Shown here one piece after another: positions 1-7,242 of a DNA stretch of 46,942 nt; position 1 is the stretch's first letter, and every line of letters begins with the position of its first letter. Below the pieces are notes generated by a model that worked only from the letters and a program-made list of their open reading frames with translations, had not been told where the DNA came from and did not search any database. The DNA lies in assembly GCA_016200255.1 (NCBI GenBank), contig JACQFA010000003.1, forward strand, positions 1 to 46,942, in the 5' to 3' direction. The stretch is from Nitrospirota bacterium (lineage in GTDB: Bacteria; Nitrospirota; Nitrospiria; JACQBZ01). The position numbers and the translations under genes are program-made.

Positions 1-216
1 AAGAAACCTCGGTTTGCCGGGCCTCTCTTGACGGAAAAGCAGAAAGCCATCCTTCAGTGGGCATCGGAAGGGTACAGCCGTCTTGGGATTGCCCGCAAGC
101 TGGGCATTACGGAACGGACGGTCCAAATGCATCTGGCCGCCATCGGGAAAAAGCTCCATGCGAGAAATAAAACACATTCGGTGGCCCTTGCGATACGATA
201 CAAGCTGATCGGATGA
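1..216 (+). CDS. LuxR/GerE-type HTH regulator, C-terminal end (5' truncated by window edge)
   Basis: The frame is open to the first base of the window, so this is the 3' end of a longer gene. The visible 71 residues form a complete GerE/LuxR DNA-binding domain: an LTEKQKAIL opening, the IARKLGITERTVQ recognition region and the usual KKLHARNKTHSVALAI tail. In this family the missing N-terminal part is normally a receiver or ligand-sensing domain, which cannot be seen here. A TTG codon at position 28 could be a start for a stand-alone HTH, but the coding sense continues upstream. It lies on the same strand as ffh, with about 150 bases between them that hold a separate promoter, so it is probably not in the ffh operon. 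Confidence 0.85.
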   Translation, partial: KKPRFAGPLLTEKQKAILQWASEGYSRLGIARKLGITERTVQMHLAAIGKKLHARNKTHSVALAIRYKLIG

Positions 217-269
217 TCAAGAGGGTCCGTTCATCGCGCCGTCCAAAGCTTTTTGAGCCGATTTTGTCC

Positions 270-298
270 TTGACTTTGAGGCCGTAGTTTATTAAACT
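270..298 (+). promoter_or_regulatory. Sigma70-type promoter for the ffh operon
   Basis: TTGACT at 270-275 and TAAACT at 293-298 are separated by 17 bases, about 70 bases ahead of the ffh GTG start. This is the only good promoter seen before the long ribosomal/division gene run. Assignment is by consensus match only. Confidence 0.55.
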
Positions 299-370
299 TG
301 ATGAAAAATTTATGATTTACACGGGTGATGAGATCAGGCTTGCGGATAAGAAACTGCGGGGATTGTTGTC

Positions 371-1714
371 GTGTTGGACCGGCTGTCGTCAAAACTTGAA
401 GCGATTTTTAAGAAACTCAAAGGCCGGGGTGTCTTAAGCGAAACCGATATTGATGCCGCTCTGAAGGAAGTCCGACTCGCCCTCCTGGAAGCCGACGTCC
501 ATTTCAAAGTCGTCAAGGATTTTCTGACCGCGATCCGGCAAAAAACGACGGGCCAGGAGGTCCGTGAAAGCCTGACGCCCGGCCAGCAGATCGTCAAGAT
601 CGTCTGGGAGGAACTGCGCCGCCTGATGGGCGAGGATCACTCGGACGGAAAGCCGCTGGCCCTGTCTCCGAATCCGCCGACCGTCGTGATGCTGGTCGGG
701 CTGCAGGGATCGGGCAAGACCACGACGGCCGCCAAACTGGCGTATCGTTTCAAGCAGGAAGGCCGCCGCATCACGCTGGCCGCGGCCGATCCGCGACGGC
801 CGGCCGCGGTCGAGCAGCTGGTCACCCTGGGCCGACAGATCGGCGTGGAAACACAGACGCTCCCGGCGAATGACGCCGTCGGCGTTTGTCGCGAGGCAGT
901 CGCCCGGGCGAAGGACCGCTACGACGACCTTGTGATTCTGGACACGGCCGGACGGCTCCATATCGACGAAGACTTGATGGCCGAGCTAAAAACCACCAAG
1001 GCCGAGGTGACGCCTCACGAAATCCTTCTCGTGGCCGACGCGATGACCGGCCAGGACGCCGTCCAGATGGCCGAGCGATTCCATCGGGACATCGGGCTGA
1101 CAGGGATCATCCTGACCAAGCTGGACGGCGACACACGGGGCGGCGCGGTCCTGTCGGTCCGGGCCGTGACCGGTATCCCGATCAAGTTTATCGGCGTCGG
1201 AGAAAAACCGGAGGCCCTGGAGCCTTTCCATCCCGACCGCATGGCCTCCCGGATCCTGGGGATGGGCGATGTCCTCTCCCTGATCGAACGGGCCGAGGAC
1301 GTTTTCTCAAAGGATCAGGCCGAGGCGGCCGCACGCCAGTGGCAGACGACGGGTTTTTCATTCGAGGATTTCCGGGACCAGATCCGAAGCGTCCGGAAGA
1401 TGGGATCGGTCGAAAACCTGATCGGGATGCTGCCGGGGGCGGGCCGGCTGATGCAGGGTGTCTCGAATCCGGAGCTTCCGGAACGGGAATTGACGCGGAC
1501 CGAAGCGATCATCAATTCGATGACGGTCAAGGAGCGGCGCCAGCCGGGCGTCATTGACGGGAGCCGCCGAAAGCGGATCGCGGGAGGAAGCGGCACGACC
1601 GTTCAGGACGTGAACCGCCTTCTCAAACAGTTTCTTCAGATCAAGAAAGTCATGAAGACGATGTCCCGTTCTCAAGGACGGTCGGGCCTCGCGAATCTTT
1701 TACGGTCTCTGTAG
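371..1714 (+). CDS. ffh: Signal recognition particle protein Ffh
   Basis: This is the SRP GTPase that binds signal sequences on ribosomes with the 4.5S/6S SRP RNA and docks with FtsY at the inner membrane. At 447 aa it is full length. Domain order is an N-terminal helical bundle (about 1-90), then a GTPase NG domain with GLQGSGKTT (G1), DPRRPAA, DTAGR (G3) and TKLDGDTRGG (G4). A methionine-rich M domain follows, with the RNA-binding region around SMTVKERRQPGVIDGSRRKRIAGGSGT. The start is GTG at 371; no upstream in-frame alternative is needed for a normal N-terminus. It heads the conserved order ffh-rpsP-khpA-rimM-trmD-rplS. The SRP RNA gene is not seen in the window. Confidence 0.97.
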   Translation: MLDRLSSKLEAIFKKLKGRGVLSETDIDAALKEVRLALLEADVHFKVVKDFLTAIRQKTTGQEVRESLTPGQQIVKIVWEELRRLMGEDHSDGKPLALSPNPPTVVMLVGLQGSGKTTTAAKLAYRFKQEGRRITLAAADPRRPAAVEQLVTLGRQIGVETQTLPANDAVGVCREAVARAKDRYDDLVILDTAGRLHIDEDLMAELKTTKAEVTPHEILLVADAMTGQDAVQMAERFHRDIGLTGIILTKLDGDTRGGAVLSVRAVTGIPIKFIGVGEKPEALEPFHPDRMASRILGMGDVLSLIERAEDVFSKDQAEAAARQWQTTGFSFEDFRDQIRSVRKMGSVENLIGMLPGAGRLMQGVSNPELPERELTRTEAIINSMTVKERRQPGVIDGSRRKRIAGGSGTTVQDVNRLLKQFLQIKKVMKTMSRSQGRSGLANLLRSL

Positions 1715-1746
1715 AGACGGCGACGTTTTGCAGAGTTTTTAAAAAC

Positions 1747-1765
1747 CCGGCCGCAACGCGCGGCC
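1747..1765 (+). other. Short perfect hairpin in the rpsP leader
   Basis: CGGCCGC and GCGGCCG form a 7-bp stem around a 5-base AACGC loop, 40 bases ahead of rpsP. No T-run follows, so it is not a classical terminator. It may be an mRNA processing or stability element between ffh and rpsP. The structure is seen; the role is unknown. Confidence 0.4.
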
Positions 1766-1804
1766 GAGACAAAGGAAGAGCCTTCGAAAGGAGTCGTACC
1801 GAGA

Positions 1805-2068
1805 GTGGCAACCATCATTCGTTTGACCCGCAAGGGAAAGCATAAGCGTCCGTTCTATCGCATTGTCGTGGCCGATTCCCGCATGCCGCGGGACGGCCGG
1901 TGCCTTGAAATCATCGGAACCTATGACCCGCTGTCCAAGCCGGTCGCGATCCTTGTGAAACAGGAACGCGCCGTGGCCTGGCTCAAAAAAGGGGCGCAGG
2001 TCTCCGATACGGTAGAGCAACTGTTTAAGAAGACCGGTCTTTATCAACAAATGAAAGCGGCCAAGTAA
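1805..2068 (+). CDS. rpsP: 30S ribosomal protein S16
   Basis: An 87-aa S16 of normal length, with the family's hallmark stretch RPFYRIVVADSRMPRDGR followed by IIGTYDPL. S16 binds 16S rRNA early in assembly of the 30S subunit body. The start is GTG at 1805, with an AAAGGAG ribosome site about a dozen bases upstream. It sits between ffh and khpA-rimM-trmD-rplS, the order conserved across many phyla, so it is probably co-transcribed with them. Confidence 0.97.
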   Translation: MATIIRLTRKGKHKRPFYRIVVADSRMPRDGRCLEIIGTYDPLSKPVAILVKQERAVAWLKKGAQVSDTVEQLFKKTGLYQQMKAAK

Positions 2069-2115
2069 GGGGGATCGTTCACCGTTCCTTCACCTCCCTG
2101 CCGAATCCTCCTAAA

Positions 2116-2168
2116 GCAACCTGTCTGTTGCGAGCCGCGGCATGCAGGTCGGCAACAGTAGTCTGTTG
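2116..2168 (+). other. Two GCAAC/GTTG hairpins between rpsP and khpA
   Basis: GCAAC (2116-2120) pairs with GTTGC (2127-2131). CAACAG (2153-2158) pairs with CTGTTG (2163-2168) across a TAGT loop. The two hairpins share the CAAC motif and occupy most of the 156-base rpsP-khpA gap. No T-run follows. They could be an RNA regulatory or processing element; this is an observation from the sequence with no known family match. Confidence 0.35.
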
Positions 2169-2224
2169 TCTTGATGGAGTCAGCGGTCGTCCGCGTACGG
2201 AACGCGGGCATGGAGGAGGCGCCG

Positions 2225-2455
2225 ATGAAGGAGCTCATCGAGTACATCGCAAAATCCCTGGTGGACAAGCCGGACGCGGTGGTGGTTCGGGAGACCGCGG
2301 GTGAGAAGACCACCATTATCGAGCTGCGGGTCGCGCAGGAGGATCTGGGCAAGGTGATCGGGAAACAGGGACGGACGGCGCGATCGATGCGGACGATACT
2401 GAACGCCGCGGGAACCAAGCTGGGCAAACGATGCGTTCTCGAAATCCTCGAGTGA
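2225..2455 (+). CDS. khpA: KhpA-family KH-domain RNA-binding protein (YlqC/UPF0109)
   Basis: The protein is 76 aa and essentially one KH domain. It carries the diagnostic [18 protein letters not shown] loop (GxxGxxG-type) near residues 40-60. KhpA proteins bind RNA broadly and, in Gram-positives, work with KhpB/Jag in cell-division control. The gene's place between rpsP and rimM is the usual one for this family. I chose the ATG at 2225 because GGAGGAGG lies just upstream and homologues begin [14 protein letters not shown] longer in-frame form from 2171 is possible but adds unlikely residues. It is followed 4 bases later by rimM. Confidence 0.9.
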   Translation: MKELIEYIAKSLVDKPDAVVVRETAGEKTTIIELRVAQEDLGKVIGKQGRTARSMRTILNAAGTKLGKRCVLEILE

Positions 2456-2459
2456 GGGC

Positions 2460-2981
2460 ATGACGTCGGATCAGGACTGGATTGCAATCGGGGCGATCAC
2501 TAAACCGTTCGGCTTGAAGGGCGGATTGAAGATTCATCCGCTGACAGCCGATCCCGGCCGGTTTCGGCGGCTCACGACGACCGTCCTGGAAGCGGCCGAC
2601 GGAATGCAACAGACCTGCACCGTGACGGAGGCCCGCGTCGAGAACGGCTCCGTGACGCTTTTTTGCCGCGAGATCGAAACGATCGAGCAGGTGGAGCGGT
2701 TTGTCGGGGGAACGGTTCGAATCCCCCGCTCGGAGGTCGTGAATCTCCCGAAAGATTCCTACTTCCGGCATGACCTTCTGGGTCTGAAGGTCTATCTGGA
2801 GGACGGCCGGTATCTGGGCGAGATCCAGGAAATCCTGCCGACCGGCGGCAACGATGTGCTGGTCGTCCGCGATGGGGAACGGGAGCGGCTGATTCCGGCG
2901 ATCAAGTCGGTCGTATCCGAGGTGGATCTTCCGCGGAAGCGGATGGTTCTTCGTTTGATGAAGGGGCTGCTGGACCTATGA
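2460..2981 (+). CDS. rimM: Ribosome maturation factor RimM
   Basis: A 173-aa protein with the RimM N-terminal beta-barrel (IGAITKPFGLKGGLKIHPLT near the start) and a C-terminal PRC-barrel (DLLGLKVYLEDGRYLGEI, then GGNDVLVVRDGERERLIPAI). RimM binds S19 and helps the 30S head mature. The start ATG lies 4 bases after khpA. Its end overlaps the trmD start (ATGA), which implies translational coupling. Conserved operon neighbour of trmD. Confidence 0.96.
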   Translation: MTSDQDWIAIGAITKPFGLKGGLKIHPLTADPGRFRRLTTTVLEAADGMQQTCTVTEARVENGSVTLFCREIETIEQVERFVGGTVRIPRSEVVNLPKDSYFRHDLLGLKVYLEDGRYLGEIQEILPTGGNDVLVVRDGERERLIPAIKSVVSEVDLPRKRMVLRLMKGLLDL

Positions 2982-3718
2982 TGAAATGCGACGTCGTCAC
3001 GCTCTTCCCCGAGATGATTCATCCCGTCCTGGCGCAGAGCATGCTCAAACGGGCGCGGGACAAGGGGCTGCTCGACGTCCGGGTTCACGACCTGCGCGAT
3101 TTCACGGAGGACAAGCACCGCACGGCCGACGACCATCCGTACGGCGGCGGCGCGGGGATGGTTTTAAAACCGGAGCCCATTTTCCGCGCGGTGGATGCGA
3201 TCCGGGCCGGGGGCGAGCCGTTGCGGCTGATTCTCACGTCGCCGCAGGGAAGGCCGTTTACGCAGCAGCTCGCGTTCGAGTTTGGCGGGGAGACCCGTCG
3301 GCTCGTCTTCATCTGCGGCCGGTATGAGGGCGTGGACGAGCGCGTGCGGGAGGGCCTGGATCCGGAGGAGGTCTCGATCGGGGATTACGTCCTGACGGGC
3401 GGCGAATTGCCGGCCCTGGTCATGATCGACGCGGCGGTGCGATGGGTGCCCGGCGTGCTGGGCGATCCGGAATCGGCGAAGGAGGATTCGTTTGCCGGAA
3501 CGTTGCTGGACTATCCCCATTATACACGGCCGGCGACGGTCCGCGGCCTGGCTATCCCGGAGGTCCTGACGTCCGGAAATCACGAGGCGATCCGGGACTG
3601 GCGTCGGAAACAGGCCCTGCTCAATACGCTTAAAAAAAGGCCCGACCTGCTTGAAAAGCCGGGCTGCACGGACGAAGAACGGAAGAGGCTGGAGGAACTC
3701 AACTCAAAACGAAAATGA
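2978..3718 (+). CDS. trmD: tRNA (guanine-N1)-methyltransferase TrmD
   Basis: This SPOUT-class enzyme methylates G37 of tRNAs that read CNN codons, using S-adenosylmethionine, and so prevents frameshifting. The 246 aa include [25 protein letters not shown], the knot motif [13 protein letters not shown] and [14 protein letters not shown], all characteristic of TrmD. The ATG at 2978 overlaps the rimM stop; an adjacent ATG at 2981 is equally possible. It is followed by a structured 80-base gap and rplS. Confidence 0.97.
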   Translation: MMKCDVVTLFPEMIHPVLAQSMLKRARDKGLLDVRVHDLRDFTEDKHRTADDHPYGGGAGMVLKPEPIFRAVDAIRAGGEPLRLILTSPQGRPFTQQLAFEFGGETRRLVFICGRYEGVDERVREGLDPEEVSIGDYVLTGGELPALVMIDAAVRWVPGVLGDPESAKEDSFAGTLLDYPHYTRPATVRGLAIPEVLTSGNHEAIRDWRRKQALLNTLKKRPDLLEKPGCTDEERKRLEELNSKRK

Positions 3719-3720
3719 AC

Positions 3721-3776
3721 CGGGTCCCGATCGTCCGCTGTCGGCTGCGTGCCGCAGCCTGCCGGTCGGAGACCCA
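3721..3776 (+). promoter_or_regulatory. Possible structured leader of rplS (L19)
   Basis: In the trmD-rplS gap, GGGTC (3722-3726) can pair with GACCC (3771-3775) and CCGA (3727-3730) with TCGG (3765-3768). These enclose a perfect 7-bp hairpin, GGCTGCG (3743-3749) with CGCAGCC (3753-3759) and loop TGC. A long-range closing stem around an inner hairpin just ahead of a ribosomal protein gene is the shape expected of an autoregulatory leader. L19 leaders are known in other phyla, but I cannot match this to a described family. Confidence 0.4.
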
Positions 3777-3800
3777 CGTGGTCGGAGGAGGGAAGTCGTC

Positions 3801-4241
3801 ATGAATCGGTTGGATCGAATCGAACAGGGATTGAAGAAGAGCCGGATTCCGGCGTTTAAAGTGGGCGATACCGTCCGGGTCTCCGTCAAGGTGTTGGAGG
3901 GGGAAAAGGAACGGGTCCAGGTGTTTGAAGGGATCGTCATCGCACGGAAGGGCGGCGCCCATCGTGAGACGGCCACCGTGCGCAAGATTTCGTTCGGTGT
4001 CGGTGTCGAAAAAGTGTTCCCGCTCCATTCCCCGACCCTGGAGAAAATCGAACTGGTCCGGGAAGGCCGTGTTCGAAGGGCCAAGCTCTATTATATCCGG
4101 ACGAAACAGGGCAAAGACGCCAAGATTGCGGAACGGGAGTATGCTCCGGGACTGGCCGTGAAGAGCCCGGCCTCGGAACCGGAACTGGAACCCGAAACGG
4201 TCAAAGCCGTGCCTGCCGGCCGGCGGGCGGAAAAAAGCTGA
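3801..4241 (+). CDS. rplS: 50S ribosomal protein L19 with extended C-terminus
   Basis: L19 lies at the 30S-50S interface. The core is typical: [30 protein letters not shown], then [10 protein letters not shown] and RRAKLYYIR. The 146-aa length exceeds the usual 115-120 because of a C-terminal tail of about 30 residues rich in Pro, Glu, Ala and Lys, likely disordered. The ATG at 3801 is preceded by GGAGGAGGGA, a strong ribosome site, and gives the normal L19 N-terminus; the longer in-frame extension upstream is rejected. Confidence 0.95.
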   Translation: MNRLDRIEQGLKKSRIPAFKVGDTVRVSVKVLEGEKERVQVFEGIVIARKGGAHRETATVRKISFGVGVEKVFPLHSPTLEKIELVREGRVRRAKLYYIRTKQGKDAKIAEREYAPGLAVKSPASEPELEPETVKAVPAGRRAEKS

Positions 4242-4273
4242 ACACGGGTCTGCTGTAAGTCGCGGAGTGCAGG

Positions 4274-4909
4274 TTGGACCGCACCCTTTTCGAGCGCATC
4301 GGTTTTGAGCAGGGTTTCCAACGGATCGCCGGGCTGGATGAAGCCGGGCGCGGTCCGCTGGCCGGTCCCGTGATGGCGGCGGCCGTGATTCTGCCGAAGG
4401 GTTTCGTTCTTCCCGGTCTCCGCGATTCCAAAAAGCTGACCGCCATCCAGCGTGAACGATTTTTCGATGAGATCAACGCCTGCGCCGCCGCCGTCGGTGT
4501 CGGGCGTGTCGATCCGGACGTGATTGACCGGATCAATATCCTGAAGGCGACACTCCTGGCCATGACCCGGGCCCTGGATCAGCTGACGGTGCCGCCGGAT
4601 TATCTGCTGATCGATGCCCTGACCTTGCCCGGTCTTCCGATTCCGCAGAAAGCGCTGATCCGGGGGGACGATCTCAGTCAGACGATTGCGGCGGCCTCGG
4701 TGATCGCCAAGGTGACCCGGGACCGCCTGATGCTGGAATACGACCGCCTCTATCCGGAATACCATTTCCGTTCCCATAAGGGATACGGCACAGTGGAACA
4801 TCTGCAGGCGTTGGAGCGTTTCGGCCCCTGTCCGATTCACCGGATGACCTTCCGTCGCGTCCGGCCTGATGAGATGGCGAACGACGAGCCGACAAACCAT
4901 GACGCTTGA
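4274..4909 (+). CDS. rnhB: Ribonuclease HII
   Basis: RNase HII cuts RNA in RNA-DNA hybrids and removes single ribonucleotides from DNA. The 211 aa contain the catalytic start GLDEAGRGPLAGPVMAAAV (Asp and Glu of the DEAGRG motif), DSKKLT, the conserved DALTLPGLP region with an active-site Asp, and SVIAKVTRDRLM. The start appears to be TTG at 4274; no ATG or GTG gives a full N-terminal strand. The end overlaps yraN by 11 bases, so the two are probably coupled. Confidence 0.94.
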   Translation: MDRTLFERIGFEQGFQRIAGLDEAGRGPLAGPVMAAAVILPKGFVLPGLRDSKKLTAIQRERFFDEINACAAAVGVGRVDPDVIDRINILKATLLAMTRALDQLTVPPDYLLIDALTLPGLPIPQKALIRGDDLSQTIAAASVIAKVTRDRLMLEYDRLYPEYHFRSHKGYGTVEHLQALERFGPCPIHRMTFRRVRPDEMANDEPTNHDA

Positions 4910-5279
4910 GACCCGGGCATTCGGGAAACAAGGTGAAGCCGAGGCGGTCCGCTTCCTTGAACGCCGGGGTTATCGCATCGTGGACCGCAACGTCCGTCTT
5001 CGGCGCGGCGAGATCGATCTGATCGCCTATGACGGCGACGTCTTGGTCTTCATCGAGGTCAAGGCCCGCCGCAGCACCCGCTTTGGCGGGACACTCTGGG
5101 CGGTGGATGCGCGGAAGCAGGAGCGTCTGAGCCGTCTGGCCGTGGAGTACCTGGCGCGTCGGCGAAGTCGGGACTGCCTCTGCCGTTTTGACCTGGTCTT
5201 GATTCAGGGGGCGGCGGACCGCGGGGTCGAGATCGAATTGATACAGAACGCGTTTGAAGCGAAAGGGGTTTCGCAGTAG
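4899..5279 (+). CDS. yraN: YraN family (UPF0102) nuclease-fold protein
   Basis: A 126-aa member of UPF0102, which has an endonuclease-like fold but no settled function and is often found beside rnhB. The conserved pieces are GKQGEAEAVRFLERRGYRIVDRN, the RRGEIDLIAYDGDVLVFIEVKAR block (Asp and E-x-K typical of the PD-(D/E)xK fold) and a C-terminal CRFDLVLI. I chose the ATG at 4899, which overlaps the rnhB stop; a longer start at 4869 would add atypical residues. Confidence 0.9.
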   Translation: MTLETRAFGKQGEAEAVRFLERRGYRIVDRNVRLRRGEIDLIAYDGDVLVFIEVKARRSTRFGGTLWAVDARKQERLSRLAVEYLARRRSRDCLCRFDLVLIQGAADRGVEIELIQNAFEAKGVSQ

Positions 5280-5281
5280 CA

Positions 5282-5689
5282 ATGATCACGGGGCTCAATA
5301 CGGATATTGAATACCATGGAAAAACCTACCACGTTCAGACCGAGGATAGCGGCCAAAAGAATCCGACGATCTTGACAATCCTGTTCCAGAGCGGTGAGAT
5401 CCTGTCCTCGCGCAGGACGAGCTACGCCGATATCGTGAAGGCCGAGAACCTCCCGGCCATCTTGAAAGAACTGATGAACGAACAGCACAAGAAAATGATC
5501 GAGGATCTGCAAGCCGGTCGATTTTCACAAGAGTCGGGCCCGTCCGGGCCGAAGCCCGTCGCAGGCGGGCCGCCCGCGGCCGTCCGGGCGCCCGATGATC
5601 GTCCATCGTCCGCATCGGGCGGTAAAAAGAGTCTGGATGACATGATTCTGGATTATCTGGCCGCCCGGGAGGAGCATAAGAAGCCGTAA
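5282..5689 (+). CDS. Conserved protein of unknown function upstream of ftsE
   Basis: A 135-aa soluble protein with no signal peptide. The N-terminal 70 residues look like a compact conserved domain (ITGLNTDIEYHGKTYHVQTE, then the SRRTSYADIV region). From memory, similar short proteins occur in Desulfobacterota and Nitrospirota without a function. A Pro/Ser/Gly-rich linker (about 80-113) leads to a short C-terminal helix, KSLDDMILDYLAAREEHKK. It begins 2 bases after yraN and ends 3 bases before ftsE, so it belongs to this operon. I do not recognise the family well enough to name it. Confidence 0.8.
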   Translation: MITGLNTDIEYHGKTYHVQTEDSGQKNPTILTILFQSGEILSSRRTSYADIVKAENLPAILKELMNEQHKKMIEDLQAGRFSQESGPSGPKPVAGGPPAAVRAPDDRPSSASGGKKSLDDMILDYLAAREEHKKP

Positions 5690-5692
5690 CGA

Positions 5693-6355
5693 ATGATCCA
5701 GCTGTTTCACGTGTACAAATCGTACGGTCGGCACCGCGTGGCGTTGGAGGATATCACGCTTCGGATCGAGAAGGGCGAGTTTGCCTTCCTGACCGGCTCC
5801 AGCGGCGCCGGTAAAACGACCCTGTTGAAACTCCTCTTCGGTCTGGAACGTCCGGATTCCGGTCAGATCCTGATTCAGAACCGGAACGTCGGACGATTGA
5901 GGGAGTCCGAACTGCCGTACCTGCGAAGAACCATCGGATTTGTCTTTCAGGATTTCAAGTTGCTCCAGAAAAAAACGGTCTTTGACAATGCGGCGGTGGC
6001 GATGCAGATCGCCGGGGCGTCTCCGGCCGAAATTCGAAGGCGGGTTTCCGAAGTCCTCGGAGCGGTGGGTCTCGAACACAAGAAGGAGATGCTGCCGTTG
6101 ATGCTTTCGGCCGGCGAGCAGCAACGCGTCTGCGTGGCGCGGGCGATCGTCAATCATCCGACGATACTACTGGCGGATGAACCGACGGGAAACCTGGATG
6201 CCGATCTGACGGCCGACCTCTTCGAGTTGTTCAAGACGATCAATGCCAAGGGGACCACCGTGGTCGTGGCGACGCACAATCAGGAGATCGTGTCGCGTGT
6301 CCGACGACGGGTGGTCGTTCTCAAGCAGGGGAGAATCCTGGATGGTGTCGCGTGA
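5693..6355 (+). CDS. ftsE: Cell division ATP-binding protein FtsE
   Basis: FtsE is the ATPase of the FtsEX complex, which signals through EnvC-type activators to open the septal wall. The 220 aa show Walker A (GSSGAGKTT), a Q-loop (FVFQDFKLL, typical of FtsE), signature LSAGEQQR, Walker B (ILLADEPTGNLD) and the switch His (VATHNQE). The signature reads LSAGE where FtsE normally has LSGGE, a conservative change. Its stop overlaps the GTG start of ftsX by 4 bases. Confidence 0.95.
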   Translation: MIQLFHVYKSYGRHRVALEDITLRIEKGEFAFLTGSSGAGKTTLLKLLFGLERPDSGQILIQNRNVGRLRESELPYLRRTIGFVFQDFKLLQKKTVFDNAAVAMQIAGASPAEIRRRVSEVLGAVGLEHKKEMLPLMLSAGEQQRVCVARAIVNHPTILLADEPTGNLDADLTADLFELFKTINAKGTTVVVATHNQEIVSRVRRRVVVLKQGRILDGVA

Positions 6356-7242
6356 TCCGTCCGCTGCGGTACTTCTTCAAAGAGGTGCTTCTCAATCTTC
6401 GGGCCAACACCTCCACCGCCGTGATCTCGACGGTGACCATCGCCTTCACGATGGTGCTCTTCGGTCTGTTCCTCTTGTTGTACCTGAATCTCAACGCCCT
6501 GGTCGGGTCGCTTCGCCAGGAAATCAAGGTGATCCTCTATCTTCGAGACGGGATTTCCGAGAAGGAGATCGTTTCGCTTCATGACAAACTTCGCGAGCAG
6601 GCGGGTGTTTCGAATGTGACCTATGTTTCGAAAGAGAAAGCGCTGGAAGATTTCCGGCGCTCGCTGGAGGGTCAGGATATCCTTCTGAGGGGATTGGGGG
6701 ACAACCCGCTGCCGGCCTCGTTCGAATTGACCCTGGAAAAAACGTTTCAGTCCTCCGAAGCCATCCGACGGGTGGCCCTTCAACTCAAGGGCCTGAAGGG
6801 CGTGGATGACATTCAGTATGGTCGTGAATGGGTTGAGAACGTCAATGCCGTCCTGGAGACGGTCCGGGTGGGGAGTCTGCTGATCGGGTTGGTCCTGGGA
6901 CTGGCCGCGGTGGTGATCATCTCCAGCACGATCCGGTTGACGGTTCTGTCGCGCCATGAAGACATCGAAGTGCTTCAGTTGATCGGCGCCACCCGGGCCT
7001 ATATCCAGATGCCGTTTCTTCTGGAAGGCGGGTTTCTGGGTCTGATCGGCGGCGCGGTTTCAATTCTTTTATTGCGCGCGGTGTATGAACTGGCCCGGAG
7101 CCGGCTGACCGAGACGGGCGGCCTTCTGGGCAGCGCCGTCACCTTAATGTTCCTGCCGGCGCCCTGGCTGCTGATCTTTCTGGCCGTCGGTGCGGGACTC
7201 GGATGTGCGGGGAGTCTTCTTTCGATCCGGCGCCTTTTATGA
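6352..7242 (+). CDS. ftsX: Cell division protein FtsX
   Basis: FtsX is the four-helix membrane partner of FtsE. In this 296-aa protein, a first membrane segment (about 20-45) is followed by a periplasmic domain of about 125 residues. Three further hydrophobic segments lie near 175-200, 222-245 and 262-285, which is the normal FtsX plan. Family stretches include LRQEIKVILYLRDG and SRHEDIEVLQLIGATRAYIQMPF. It starts with a GTG inside the ftsE stop and ends in an ATGA overlap with the envC-like gene, so ftsE-ftsX-envC form a tightly coupled set. Confidence 0.95.
   Translation: MIRPLRYFFKEVLLNLRANTSTAVISTVTIAFTMVLFGLFLLLYLNLNALVGSLRQEIKVILYLRDGISEKEIVSLHDKLREQAGVSNVTYVSKEKALEDFRRSLEGQDILLRGLGDNPLPASFELTLEKTFQSSEAIRRVALQLKGLKGVDDIQYGREWVENVNAVLETVRVGSLLIGLVLGLAAVVIISSTIRLTVLSRHEDIEVLQLIGATRAYIQMPFLLEGGFLGLIGGAVSILLLRAVYELARSRLTETGGLLGSAVTLMFLPAPWLLIFLAVGAGLGCAGSLLSIRRLL

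Noticed and set aside
434..961. Open frame antisense to ffh
   Set aside because: Codon mirror of ffh, with Arg/Asp/Leu-rich low-information sequence and no start signal.
1747..1765. Hairpin before rpsP as a terminator of ffh
   Set aside because: No T-run follows and the downstream gene order is a conserved operon.
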